Shown in pieces: positions 52,711-62,187 of a DNA stretch of 64,000 nt (positions within the stretch are counted from its first letter, which is position 1; each line of letters opens with the position of its first letter). A program made the position numbers and the translations under genes. Source of the DNA: Periweissella fabalis (GTDB taxonomy: Bacteria > Bacillota > Bacilli > Lactobacillales > Lactobacillaceae); NCBI RefSeq assembly GCF_012396505.1, contig NZ_JAAXPN010000001.1, positions 310,001 through 374,000 on the forward strand, in the 5' to 3' direction. The notes under the pieces were generated by a model. The model made no database searches. It had not been told where the DNA came from and was given only the letters and a program-made list of their open reading frames with translations.

Positions 52711-54342
52711 ATGAAAATGCAGGTAATAGGTAACCGGCACCCAATGATACAAGCTGAACTCCGATCATTTCGTAAAGATTTTGTGCTCCAAATAATTGTC
52801 GTCGTTATCATGACCCTCATTGCGCTATATACACCGTATTTAGAAGGGCACATCATCAATGCCATTGTTTATCAGCACAATGTACCTATATTTATTCAGA
52901 CTATCGGGATTCTCTTACTGGTGTCTGCGATTAATTTGTTAATCTCGTACTTCACAGCTAAGATGCAATATCATAAATTACCCCAAATTATTGTGGCGGT
53001 GATTAATCAATTGATTGCACGTTTTTATCATGTCGATCCCCGGGCCATGCTACCATATGATGGGGCCTATTTAAATTCGCGGGTGAATGAAGACGTTTCC
53101 GTAACGGCCCGGTTTATTTACATTACCGTTCCTAGTTTTATCGCGAATTTAGTGACTATTTTCGGTGTCGGTATTTTCTTAGCAGTGTTCAACATTAAGA
53201 TCCTTGGCTTATTTGCGCTTTTTATCGCGTTATATATGTTGGTTTACTTTTTTACGCGCTATCATATCTATGTCACATCACTTGATGTTAAGGAAACGAG
53301 TGCAAATTACTTCGCTGATCGTAATAGCATGTTTACGCGGTATTTAGCCATTAAAGCCAAAGAACTCCTCGGTGCTGAACAGCGTAAAAATCAACAACTG
53401 GCGACGACAATGTTTACGGCGATGCACGGGAATTTCAAATGGCACTATATCTTATCAACTTCTAAGATTAGCTTATCGATGCTCTTTCAGATTGCCTTTT
53501 TCATTATCGGGGGCATTGCCGTGATTAATGGTAATTGGCAAATTGGGACGTTTACCGTAATCTTGCAGTACTTTGTGATTCTGATTAATGTCGTTGATAA
53601 TTTATTCTATGTCGGTAGTGAATACCAAGACTATCAAGCATCACAAACGCGGTTACAAGAGCTATTATCACTCCCACCTGAAGTAACTGGCGAAACTACG
53701 CTCGCAAAGGTTACCACGATAACGATTACTGATTTAAACATCAACCTTGAACCCGACCAAGCATTGTATGTCCACGATTTGAACTTTGAACTAACCACTG
53801 GGCATATCTACACTTTAATAGGAAAAAATGGGGTTGGTAAAACTACTTTGCTTTATACTTTACTAGGACTAAACCCTGATTACCAAGGCCAGATAACGTT
53901 TAATAACCACGAACTAACCACCCTCAATACCCGGCTATTACGCCAAAATAATGTCGCGGTAATGCTGCAAAATGAAGTCACGACAGGACTTACTGTGCAG
54001 GCATATTTAGATCAGTTTGCTGTTACCGCAACTGAAAAAGCAAATCCATTAATCAAAGCAGTCTTTTTCAGTGAACATTTCATGCTAACTAAAGTACTTA
54101 CCACACCATTGAACCAATTATCTGGTGGCGAACACCAATTAGTCACACTTTATGCCACCTTATTTAAAGCCGATGCAACCGTGCTTATTTTGGATGAGCC
54201 ATTTTCTAACATTTCCTTTAAGCTTGTTCCAGTGATACTGAATCTCTTGAATAGTCCGGATTTTAACGATAAAATTATTCTGCTTGTATCGCATGAGCAA
54301 GAGATTATCAATATGACTTTACCAATTGAAATTGGTGGCTAG
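52711..54342 (+). CDS. ABC exporter half-transporter (permease-ATPase fusion)
   Basis: A protein of about 543 residues. The N-terminal part has six membrane helices of the exporter type; the C-terminal ATPase shows Walker A IGKNGVGKTTLLYTLLG, the signature LSGGEHQ, Walker B ATVLILDEP and the switch His in LLVSHEQE. The start is uncertain: ATG 52711 or 52717 downstream of GGTGG fit better than ATG 52690, which has no ribosome site. It must homodimerise or pair with another half. The substrate is unknown. A small three-helix protein follows after 21 bases. Confidence 0.85.
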   Translation: MKMQVIGNRHPMIQAELRSFRKDFVLQIIVVVIMTLIALYTPYLEGHIINAIVYQHNVPIFIQTIGILLLVSAINLLISYFTAKMQYHKLPQIIVAVINQLIARFYHVDPRAMLPYDGAYLNSRVNEDVSVTARFIYITVPSFIANLVTIFGVGIFLAVFNIKILGLFALFIALYMLVYFFTRYHIYVTSLDVKETSANYFADRNSMFTRYLAIKAKELLGAEQRKNQQLATTMFTAMHGNFKWHYILSTSKISLSMLFQIAFFIIGGIAVINGNWQIGTFTVILQYFVILINVVDNLFYVGSEYQDYQASQTRLQELLSLPPEVTGETTLAKVTTITITDLNINLEPDQALYVHDLNFELTTGHIYTLIGKNGVGKTTLLYTLLGLNPDYQGQITFNNHELTTLNTRLLRQNNVAVMLQNEVTTGLTVQAYLDQFAVTATEKANPLIKAVFFSEHFMLTKVLTTPLNQLSGGEHQLVTLYATLFKADATVLILDEPFSNISFKLVPVILNLLNSPDFNDKIILLVSHEQEIINMTLPIEIGG

Positions 54343-54363
54343 AAGTATCACAGGAGATAGCTA

Positions 54364-54636
54364 ATGGGAAACTTTATTTTTATAATCTTTACAATTGGTT
54401 GCTTACTTTTCCAAATTTTAACTGGGTATTTAGGTAACAAATATTTGGGGATGATTTTACCAGTTATCTTGCTAGTCTTTATCGGTTATCTGATTTATAT
54501 TGGTGCTTGGACTTGGCGGCTTGGTGATATCTTAATGCCATTTATTGCGCTTAGTGCTTTAACCTTGATTTACCAAGGTGGCCGTGCGTTAAATCCCAAA
54601 AATTCATACAGTAATGCCAAGGAGACACACCATTAA
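54364..54636 (+). CDS. Three-helix membrane protein (90 aa) after the ABC exporter
   Basis: Three hydrophobic helices (FIFIIFTIGCLLFQILTG, YLGMILPVILLVFIGYLIYI, ILMPFIALSALTLIYQ) and a short hydrophilic tail. AGGAGATAG precedes the ATG. It appears co-transcribed with the ABC exporter and ends at a terminator. No family recognised. Confidence 0.7.
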   Translation: MGNFIFIIFTIGCLLFQILTGYLGNKYLGMILPVILLVFIGYLIYIGAWTWRLGDILMPFIALSALTLIYQGGRALNPKNSYSNAKETHH

Positions 54637-54648
54637 TTAGACCTTTGT

Positions 54649-54689
54649 AGCAGAACTTACAGCAACTCGCTGGTAAGTTCTGCTTTTTT
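54649..54689 (+). terminator. Terminator of the ABC exporter unit
   Basis: The arms AGCAGAACTTAC and GTAAGTTCTGCT followed by T's. Confidence 0.85.
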
Positions 54690-54731
54690 GCTATAATAGA
54701 GTACAAAATATATATTAACCGAGGTACCGAT

Positions 54732-54941
54732 ATGCAATTCTTTCATAATCTCAAAATTCGCGTTAAACTACTGCTCGTAATGGCGTTAAATTTATTACCG
54801 GTTATTTTAATTGGGGTCGTAACGGCTTTTAAATGGGGTCAACCAACGGTAACATATGTCTTAGTCGGCATCAGCATTATCTGCTTATTAGTCAGCTTCC
54901 ATTTCATTAATCAAGCTGCCACGCGTACAACTCAAAGATAA
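54732..54941 (+). CDS. Small two-helix membrane protein (69 aa)
   Basis: A basic N-terminus (NLKIRVKLL) is followed by two hydrophobic helices (LLVMALNLLPVILIGVV and YVLVGISIICLLVSFHF). GAGG precedes the ATG. It lies 21 bases upstream of a frameshifted gene and is probably co-transcribed with it. No family recognised. Confidence 0.6.
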   Translation: MQFFHNLKIRVKLLLVMALNLLPVILIGVVTAFKWGQPTVTYVLVGISIICLLVSFHFINQAATRTTQR

Positions 54942-54962
54942 TAAAGTGAATAGGGGGACGAT

Positions 54963-55750
54963 ATGCTTAATAATTATGAAGTTACAACCGATTCACTACA
55001 ATTAACGCTACCGCATGAATACGGGACGTTAATTATTAGTGATCAACCACTTGCCAATAACGATGTCACGCTGTATTTTGCGCAACATCAATTAGTTGCG
55101 ATTGAGCAGGCAACGCTCAATCACCAAGCATTTGATCGCGTTATTACATTCGTTCCAGCTTGGGATATGGAACCAGCATATCTTCTGGCGGCTCTAACTA
55201 ATCAAGCGCTTACTGATGGTTGGACGCCAACAGAAGGGGGGATTGCACCAACTAAAGTCCCCACTAATTACGCCACTCCGTTGAAAGATTATTTGGCCGT
55301 GGTAATGCCATTATTAGACTGGTTAGGGTATGACTTTACGACACCTACCGCTGCAATCGTAGCACCAATGCCACCGGTCAAAAAAGCTGGTAAACCTCAG
55401 CATCGTTGGAATAAAGAACTGAGCACGGTACCGTTTTATGTCGATTATGCCGGCGTTACGGCTACCGTTTATTGGCCAAAACGCCATGAAATGCGGATTG
55501 TCGCCGGGGCTACTTTAGTCCCTGATGCGCCGTTAAACCAAGATGGCACGCTAGGCTTTGCAGCGCGTTTGCTAATACTTTACGTGCTGAACAAGCTGAT
55601 GCCATCACAGATAATCACACGACGCGCGATGTGATTTTAAAAAGTCCCAATGAAGTTGGTCACTTCTTATATTTTGCCGGTACTAATAGTTGGTTAGTTT
55701 TACAAGATGCGTTTGGCCATACTCTTGATGACTGGAGCGTCGTTAAGTAG
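54963..55750 (+). pseudogene. Uncharacterised gene with a frameshift near its 3' end
   Basis: The first frame gives 223 residues from ATG 54963 (AGGGGGA upstream) to a stop at 55634. After about 55566 the next frame continues without stop to 55750 with ANTLRAEQADAITDNHTT, then NEVGHFLYFAGTNSWLVLQD and DDWSVVK, which looks like a natural C-terminus. One missing base at GCGTTTGCT would explain it. The intact protein would have about 262 residues. The family is not recognised; it contains a Pro/Lys linker in the middle (APMPPVKKAGKP). Decay or a base-calling error. Confidence 0.6.
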
Positions 55751-55786
55751 GAACTAAACACACCCTAATAGTCCAATAACTGTTAA

Positions 55787-55837
55787 AACACTAAAATAGC
55801 CCTTGAACCTTTGTGCTTCAAGGGCTATTTTAGTGTT
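55787..55837. terminator. Long bidirectional terminator
   Basis: AACACTAAAATAGCCCTTGA and its exact complement form a stem of about 21 bp around CCTTTGTGC, between convergent genes. Confidence 0.9.
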
Positions 55838-55842
55838 GTTTA

Positions 55843-56451
55843 TTATTCAAAGTACGGGGTTTGTTGATTTGTCAGTTGGCAGATTTGTTCAGCCGTTGTG
55901 CGATTTTTAGATAATGGTGGTAGGGCATCCAATGCAAAAAACTTAGCATTATTAGTTTCAGAATTAGCGCTAAACTGACCACTAACGATCGTCGCACGAA
56001 AAATTAATTTATAATATTGAAAAAGTTGGGGAATATCATCGCGCAATGCTGTGTCATAGACCGCTGCTAACTCATCAATTTGGACTTCTAGACCGGTTTC
56101 TTCACGGACTTCCTTACGGGCATTTTCGGCCGGGGTATAGCCTACTTCAGCGTAACCACCTGGCAGGGACCATTGTTGTGTACGCTTATCTTGTACTAAC
56201 AAGATTTGTTGATTTTCTTCAATCAAGACCCGTACATCGACTTTCGGTGTTGGGTAACCGTCACTATGGGCGAGCACGCTAGTTAGTTTATCAATCGAAT
56301 CAGTTGTTATAGTTGCCAATAACGTCGTAGCAATAGCTTTGATTTCTTTATAACGTTCTTTATCGAATTCGTCATTACCATAAAATAAGCCAGCATCAGC
56401 TAGGGTTAATAAGCGTTGATATTGTTTGAACAGATTAGTAGGTATGGTCAT
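55843..56451 (-). CDS. Nudix hydrolase with N-terminal helical extension (YjhB type)
   Basis: A 202-residue protein. The first 60 residues are a helical module seen in B. subtilis YjhB-like hydrolases; the Nudix domain follows with WSLPGGYAEVGYTPAE and KEVREETGLEV. Such proteins hydrolyse nucleoside-diphosphate compounds such as ADP-ribose; the substrate is not determined here. The start is ATG 56451, with AAGGAG 7 bases upstream; an ATG at 56481 lacks a site. It is divergent from galK. Confidence 0.82.
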   Translation of the reverse strand: MTIPTNLFKQYQRLLTLADAGLFYGNDEFDKERYKEIKAIATTLLATITTDSIDKLTSVLAHSDGYPTPKVDVRVLIEENQQILLVQDKRTQQWSLPGGYAEVGYTPAENARKEVREETGLEVQIDELAAVYDTALRDDIPQLFQYYKLIFRATIVSGQFSANSETNNAKFFALDALPPLSKNRTTAEQICQLTNQQTPYFE

Positions 56452-56513
56452 CGGGATTCTCCTTAATAAGTGGGTATTCAAAGTTTACATTTTCTTTAGG
56501 TTTTAAATTATAA

Positions 56514-56542
56514 TTGCATAACCATAAAACAAAATATATCAT
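56514..56542 (+). promoter_or_regulatory. Promoter of the galactose operon
   Basis: TTGCAT at 56514-56519, a 17-base spacer, and TATCAT at 56537-56542. Confidence 0.6.
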
Positions 56543-56558
56543 ATACTTGTACCAACAA

Positions 56559-56572
56559 TGATAGCGCTTACA
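56559..56572 (+). promoter_or_regulatory. cre-like site in the galK leader
   Basis: TGATAGCGCTTACA matches the catabolite-response consensus TGNAANCGNTNNCA with one mismatch and lies just downstream of the promoter, suited to CcpA repression when glucose is present. Confidence 0.6.
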
Positions 56573-56576
56573 AAAA

Positions 56577-56590
56577 TGTAAACGCGTTTA
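56577..56590 (+). promoter_or_regulatory. LacI/GalR-type palindrome before galK
   Basis: TGTAAACGCGTTTA contains the perfect palindrome TAAACGCGTTTA with a central CG, the form of LacI/GalR-family operators. It could bind GalR or serve as a second CcpA site. Confidence 0.55.
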
Positions 56591-56618
56591 ATAATTTTAC
56601 TTTAGCGGGGATTAAGTA

Positions 56619-57815
56619 ATGGATAAACAAGTTTTTACAAAGCTTAATACGATCTTTAAAGAACAATTTACGACTGCACCAACCGATGCCTTTTTCTCAC
56701 CGGGACGGATTAATCTAATCGGTGAACATACAGATTACAATGGAGGCCATGTCTTTCCAGCGGCCATCACCATCGGAACTTATGGGGTTGGGGCAGCGCG
56801 GACTGACAAATTAGTCCGCTTATACTCAACTAATTTTCCAGATACTGAGATTGTTGAATTTGATATTGATGATACCACAAAATTACCACATGGTAACTGG
56901 GCGAACTTTGTGAAGGGGGATTTAATTGCCTTACGCGGCTATGGTAATCATTTCAACCATGGTTTTGATTTGGTGATTGAAGGCAATATTCCAAGTGCTG
57001 CTGGTTTATCGTCATCATCGTCACTGGAATTAATGATTGGCGTCGTCGTTCAACGTTTATTTCAACTTAAAGTACCACGTTTACAATTAGTCGCAGCAGG
57101 CAAGCAAGCCGAAAATGAATATATCGGTGTCAATACTGGGATTATGGACCAGTTTGCGATTGGCTTTGGGGAAGCTAATAAAGCCATTTATCTTGATACG
57201 AATACAATGATTTACGAAATGGTCCCCGTTGAACTCGGCGATTATGTCGTCGTGATTATGAATACTAATAAACCCCGTAACTTAGTTGACTCAAAGTACA
57301 ACGAACGGGTTAAAGAAACCCAAGAAGCCGTCTACTGTCTTCAAAAGGAACTTAATATTAATACTCTTGGTGAATTATCGAGTGCTGAATTTGAAGCCGC
57401 CGCCCATTTAATCACGAATCCAACCGTCTTAAAGCGCGCCCGCCATGCCGTAACTGAAAATGAACGAACACAAGCCGCTGTTAAATATTTAACCGCCGGT
57501 AATTTAGTTGAGTTTGGCAAATTACTCAATGCTTCTCATCAATCACTAAAAGACGATTACGGGGTTAGTGGGGTGGAATTGGATACGTTAGCTGAAACGG
57601 CCCAACAGCAACCGGGTGTGCTTGGTGCCCGCATGACGGGGGCTGGCTTTGGGGGGTGTGCAATTGCATTAGTCAAACGTGATCAAATTAAATTATTTGA
57701 GGCTAATGTTAGCCAAGTATATACCACAAAAATTGGCTATGCCCCTTCATTTTATGTCGCCGATATTGGCCCTGGAGCTCATTGGGTAGGCCTAGTTAGT
57801 GAGGTTCTTATATGA
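56619..57815 (+). CDS. galK: Galactokinase
   Basis: A 398-residue GHMP kinase making galactose 1-phosphate. It shows the galactokinase signature GRINLIGEHTDYNGGHVFP, the GHMP motif PSAAGLSSSSSLE and GARMTGAGFGGCAIALV. GGGGA lies 8 bases before the ATG. Its last 4 bases overlap galT, so they are translationally coupled. First gene of galK-galT-transporter-galM. Confidence 0.97.
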   Translation: MDKQVFTKLNTIFKEQFTTAPTDAFFSPGRINLIGEHTDYNGGHVFPAAITIGTYGVGAARTDKLVRLYSTNFPDTEIVEFDIDDTTKLPHGNWANFVKGDLIALRGYGNHFNHGFDLVIEGNIPSAAGLSSSSSLELMIGVVVQRLFQLKVPRLQLVAAGKQAENEYIGVNTGIMDQFAIGFGEANKAIYLDTNTMIYEMVPVELGDYVVVIMNTNKPRNLVDSKYNERVKETQEAVYCLQKELNINTLGELSSAEFEAAAHLITNPTVLKRARHAVTENERTQAAVKYLTAGNLVEFGKLLNASHQSLKDDYGVSGVELDTLAETAQQQPGVLGARMTGAGFGGCAIALVKRDQIKLFEANVSQVYTTKIGYAPSFYVADIGPGAHWVGLVSEVLI

Positions 57816-59299
57816 ATAATGCATCAAGTTTAATAAAGGGCTTTGCCGAACAATTAATTAACGCTTCTAGTTTAAAAACCACAGATTCAGTTTACTTAAT
57901 AAACCGTATTTTGGCATATACAAAACAAACTGATTTTGATATTGCAGCACCAATTGCTGATGGGGAGCTACTTGAGTTAATGGATCAAGTAGTTGAACTT
58001 GGAATTGCTAACTACGCTTCCAATGGTGAAGATATTAATGCTGACATTCTTGGTGCCAATTTAATGAACTTGATATTGCCATTGCCAAGTATTGTTAATC
58101 AGCAATTTTGGGCCCAATACAAAGTTAGCCCCCAAGCTGCTACTGATGCTTTTTATCAACAATCACAGCTCGTAAACTATATCAAAACACGTGAAATAGC
58201 TCGTAATATTGAATTTCCATATACTAGTAAATACGGCAACTTGCAGATAACAATTAATTTATCAAAACCTGAAAAAGATCCTAAAGCAATTGCCGCGGCT
58301 CAAAAAGTTAAAAGTAATAGTTATCCAATTTGTCAATTGTGTTTGGAAAATGAAGGGTACGCTGGGCGACTCAATTATCCTGCTCGAGCTAATCACCGGG
58401 TTATTCGGTTAACACTTGGCGGGGAGCCCTGGTATTTCCAATATTCACCATATGCTTATTACAATGAACATGCGATTGTTTTTGCCAAAGAACACCGACC
58501 AATGGTTGTTAATGGTGTTAATATTCGTCGATTATTTGAATTCGTTAGGTTATTTCCAAATTACTTTATTGGTTCAAATGCCGACTTACCAATTGTTGGT
58601 GGCTCGATTTTAACGCATGACCATTTTCAAGCTGGACGCTATAACATGCCTATGGCACAAGCTGAAATTGAAACTAACATTACTATTCCTGGTATTGAGT
58701 TATCATCAGCTGGAATTGTTAAATGGCCAATGTCAGTTATTCGCTTACGGGATAGTAATTATGAAAAACTGATTCAAGCTAGTGAACTAATTATGCAAAG
58801 GTGGCAAAATTTTACCTACCAAGCTCAAGGGATTGTTGCATATACTGAGGATGGAACCAGACATCACACGGTTACACCAATTGTCCGTATGCATGACACA
58901 GTATATGAGATTGATTTAGTCTTACGCGATAATAATACTTCAGTGCAATATCCAGATGGCATTTTCCATCCACATCAAGATGTTCAGCACATTAAAAAGG
59001 AAAATATTGGTTTGATTGAAGTCATGGGTTTGGCAATCTTACCGCCACGCTTAGTACCTGAAATGGAAGAAGTTAAATCATTCTTGCTAGGTATAACTAA
59101 CTACGTCAATCCCATTCATCAACAATGGGCGGATAAGTTGAAAATGGATCATAAGGCTATTACTGTGACAAATGTCGATGCAATAATTAATACTGCAATT
59201 GGAGCGACATTTACTCGCGTCTTAGAAGATGCGGGGGTATTTAAGCATACCCCGGCTGGAAGGGCAGCATTTAAAGTATTTATTACAAGCTTGGCATAA
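57812..59299 (+). CDS. galT: UDP-glucose-hexose-1-phosphate uridylyltransferase (type 2)
   Basis: A 495-residue enzyme of the long Firmicutes type. It exchanges galactose 1-phosphate with UDP-glucose. Conserved parts are YPICQLCLENEGYAGRLN, RVIRLTLGGEPWYFQYSPYA, EHAIVFAKEHRPM and the active-site SILTHDHFQAGRY with its His-x-His. The length is normal and there is no interruption. It is followed by the transporter gene after 64 bases. No galE was found in the window. Confidence 0.97.
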   Translation: MNNASSLIKGFAEQLINASSLKTTDSVYLINRILAYTKQTDFDIAAPIADGELLELMDQVVELGIANYASNGEDINADILGANLMNLILPLPSIVNQQFWAQYKVSPQAATDAFYQQSQLVNYIKTREIARNIEFPYTSKYGNLQITINLSKPEKDPKAIAAAQKVKSNSYPICQLCLENEGYAGRLNYPARANHRVIRLTLGGEPWYFQYSPYAYYNEHAIVFAKEHRPMVVNGVNIRRLFEFVRLFPNYFIGSNADLPIVGGSILTHDHFQAGRYNMPMAQAEIETNITIPGIELSSAGIVKWPMSVIRLRDSNYEKLIQASELIMQRWQNFTYQAQGIVAYTEDGTRHHTVTPIVRMHDTVYEIDLVLRDNNTSVQYPDGIFHPHQDVQHIKKENIGLIEVMGLAILPPRLVPEMEEVKSFLLGITNYVNPIHQQWADKLKMDHKAITVTNVDAIINTAIGATFTRVLEDAGVFKHTPAGRAAFKVFITSLA

Positions 59300-59363
59300 G
59301 ACTTATAAGACAGAATTAATTAGAAATTGCGAGATAATAGATTAATATCAGTGAGGCTAACAA

Positions 59364-60768
59364 ATGAATAACAACACACACAAGTGGAAACAACGGGTTG
59401 GTTATGCCCTAGGAGCATTTGGCCACGATACGTATTATGTAACTCTAAGTACCTACTTTATTATTTTTGTTACAAGTGTAATGTTTCAAGGAGCAGGAAA
59501 AGATACTGCACGCTTAATTGGAATCATAACTTCATTAGTAGTTATTATCCGCTTAGTTGAAATTATTTTTGATCCAATTATTGGTAATGTTATCGACAAT
59601 ACTCGTTCTAAGTACGGTAAATTTAAGTCTTGGTTAGTCGTTGGTGGAATAATATCGAGTGTACTTTTAGTTATTATTTTTACCAACTTTTTCGGGCTTG
59701 CCAAAACAGGTGATGATTTATTCATTATCTTATTCGGGATTGTTTTTATTTTATTAGATTGCTTTTACTCATTTAAAGATATTGCTTTTTGGTCAATGAT
59801 TCCAGCACTTTCAACAGATTCCAATGAACGTGAAAAACTTGGAACCTTTGCTCGATTTGGCTCATCAATTGGAGCCAATGGGACGACATTAGTTGTCGTT
59901 CCATTGACAACCTTTATTACGTATCTTTTTACCGGTCGTCATGAACAAGGGGCCGTTGGTTGGTTTTATTTCAGCTGGAACAGCAATTATTACAGCTTTA
60001 ACAACAAAAGAAAATCAGTCAATTGTGCGCCAACAAAATAAAAAGGTCAGCTTCAAAGAAGTCTTTATTGTCATTACTAAAAATGATCAGTTAATGTGGT
60101 TAGCACTAGCATACATTGCTTATGCAATTGCTAACGTGGCAACAACTGGGGTTTTATTATTATTTTACAAATTTGTTCTTGGTCGAGTAGGTGAATTTTG
60201 GTTTGTTGGCTTAATTGCTACGATTACTGGTCTAATTGCTGTACCAATGTTTCCATTTCTTGCTAAAACTTTTTCGCGACGTTATGTTTATCTAAGTGGT
60301 TTAATTATGAACATTCTGGCATATGCAATCTTTATGTTTGCCGGCCAAAATCTCTTAATGGTTCAGATTGCAACGGTATTATTTTACTTTCCACAGCAAT
60401 GGATTTTTCTCTCTGCTTTAATGACAATTACTGATTCAGTTGAATATGGCCAACTCAAAAATGGGATTCGCAATGAAGCGGTAACATTATCACTACGGCC
60501 CTTGATGGATAAAATTGCCGGCGCATTATCTAATGGGATAGTTGGCTTCATTGCTGTAGCCGCCGGTATGAGTGGCAATGCTTCAGTTAATACTATTACA
60601 CAACATGATATCCATACTTTTAATTTATTTGCTTTTGCATTACCTGGTTTATTAATGACTTTTTCTGGAATCGTTTTTTTTTGGAAAGTACATTTATTTG
60701 AAAAAGAACATGCACAAGTTGTAACCGAATTAGAATCAAAATTAACTATTCAACAACAGGAGGTTTAA
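59364..60768 (+). pseudogene. GPH-family galactoside symporter gene with a frameshift
   Basis: The first frame covers residues of helices 1-6 (GYALGAFGHDTYYVTLS, IIFDPIIGNVIDNTRSKYGK, SFKDIAFWSMIPALS) and drifts at about 59965 into a stop at 60041. The other frame continues from GFISAGTAIITALTTKE through helices 7-12 to 60768. Together they give about 467 residues, a full GalP/LacS-type cation symporter without the IIA domain of LacS. One base is missing near GGTTGGTTTTATTTC. The flanking gal genes are intact, so either this strain has lost its dedicated galactose uptake or the base call is wrong. Confidence 0.82.
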
Positions 60769-61809
60769 ATGACAGTCATAAAAGAAATATTTGGGCAATA
60801 TAACGATGAATTAATTTATCGTTATACTATTGAAAACCAACATCAAACTCGTTTGAAAATTCTCACATTTGCGGGAATTATCCAAGAGTTTTCAGTGGTT
60901 GATGCGGGGCAACGAATTAATCTTGTCTTGAGTTTTGAGGACTTAGCTGGATTTACAGAAAGTGGCTATAATTTTAATCGAATTATTGGCCGCCATGATG
61001 GCCGGATTGATGGAGGAAGGTGGCAAAGTTTAGATGGACAAATTCAGGTGCCCACTAATGAGAATGGTAATAATCTCCATGGTGGGTTACATGGTCTCGG
61101 CAATCAAATTTTTTCTAGTCGGATTGATAATTTAAATGAAGCCGTGATTTTAAGTTATACTGCCACTGAAGCCAATGACGGCTTTCCTGGCAATTTAAAT
61201 GTTGATATCACTTATCAATTAACTAATGATGATCAAGTTGTCATTACAATGAGTGGTACACAAAAAGAACGTGCCGGTATTTTTAATCCTACGGTGCATA
61301 CGTACTTTAATCTAAGTAATCCAACAGTTACTGATATAAGTGAAATGAGTTTGTTATTAGCAAGTGACCGTCATTTAGGTCTTCGTGAGGACAAGGTTCC
61401 AACTGGAGAAATTATACCAGTTGCTAATGATATTTATGATTTTACCCAACCAACTAATTTAGGTGAGCGCCTAACAAGTTTTAAATTAATGACAAAAGAA
61501 GCTGGATTAGACGATATATTTGTAGTTCGCGGAGATATTAATATACCTGCTGCAACTTTAGTCGATGATACTACTCAAAGACAAATTGACATCTATTCCG
61601 ATCGTAATGCAATAGTTTTGTATACCGCAAACGATTTAAACGATGAACATATGCTTTTAAATCGTGGGGCTGCTCATCCATATGAAGGGATTGCAATTGA
61701 AGCTCAAAACCTTCCTGATGCTATGAATCATCCTGACTTTGGTAACGTCGTCCTCCAACCTAACGAGACTAAAACACATCATATTATTTATCAATATAGC
61801 CATCGCTAG
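60769..61809 (+). CDS. galM: Aldose 1-epimerase (galactose mutarotase)
   Basis: A 346-residue enzyme interconverting the alpha and beta anomers of galactose. It has NENGNNLHGGLHGLGNQIF with a conserved His, FNPTVHTYFNLSNP (second His) and YEGIAIEAQNLPDAMNH with the catalytic Glu. The ATG follows the transporter stop directly, with AGGAGG 6 bases upstream. Last gene of the operon; a clear terminator follows. Confidence 0.95.
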   Translation: MTVIKEIFGQYNDELIYRYTIENQHQTRLKILTFAGIIQEFSVVDAGQRINLVLSFEDLAGFTESGYNFNRIIGRHDGRIDGGRWQSLDGQIQVPTNENGNNLHGGLHGLGNQIFSSRIDNLNEAVILSYTATEANDGFPGNLNVDITYQLTNDDQVVITMSGTQKERAGIFNPTVHTYFNLSNPTVTDISEMSLLLASDRHLGLREDKVPTGEIIPVANDIYDFTQPTNLGERLTSFKLMTKEAGLDDIFVVRGDINIPAATLVDDTTQRQIDIYSDRNAIVLYTANDLNDEHMLLNRGAAHPYEGIAIEAQNLPDAMNHPDFGNVVLQPNETKTHHIIYQYSHR

Positions 61810-61835
61810 ATTAATATAATATTGTAAATAACATT

Positions 61836-61877
61836 ACAAAAAGCCTATCAAATTTTTATTTTTAATAGGCTTTTTGT
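61836..61877 (+). terminator. Terminator of the galactose operon
   Basis: The arms ACAAAAAGCCTAT and ATAGGCTTTTTGT. Confidence 0.85.
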
Positions 61878-61942
61878 ATGCGACAAATTAAATTAAAAGA
61901 GGTATAATCTAATATATAATTACTAATGAAAGGAGTGCTTTA

Positions 61943-62131
61943 ATGCTCACATTCTTAATTCTTGTGATAATTCTTGGGTATCTATTTAATAAAGCCATTC
62001 CCTACTTAATTTTAGCAATGTTCTTATATTTTTGCTGGGTACTTATCAAGGCACTTTTTGTACCTGCTTTGATTATTGGCATCGCCTATCTTGGATGGCA
62101 GGTGTATCAACAAGTACAAACTCGATCATAA
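61943..62131 (+). CDS. Small membrane protein (62 aa)
   Basis: It is almost entirely hydrophobic, with two to three helices (FLILVIILGYLF, PYLILAMFLYFCWVLIKAL, VPALIIGIAYLGWQVY). AAAGGAG lies 8 bases before the ATG. Single gene; no family recognised. Confidence 0.65.
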   Translation: MLTFLILVIILGYLFNKAIPYLILAMFLYFCWVLIKALFVPALIIGIAYLGWQVYQQVQTRS

Positions 62132-62142
62132 TATAAAATACG

Positions 62143-62181
62143 AAAAAGGGCCTGAATTTTCATGATCAATTTTGGCCTTTT
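62143..62181. terminator. Bidirectional terminator
   Basis: AAAAAGGGCC and GGCCTTTT arms between convergent genes. Confidence 0.65.
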
Positions 62182-62187
62182 AATTTA

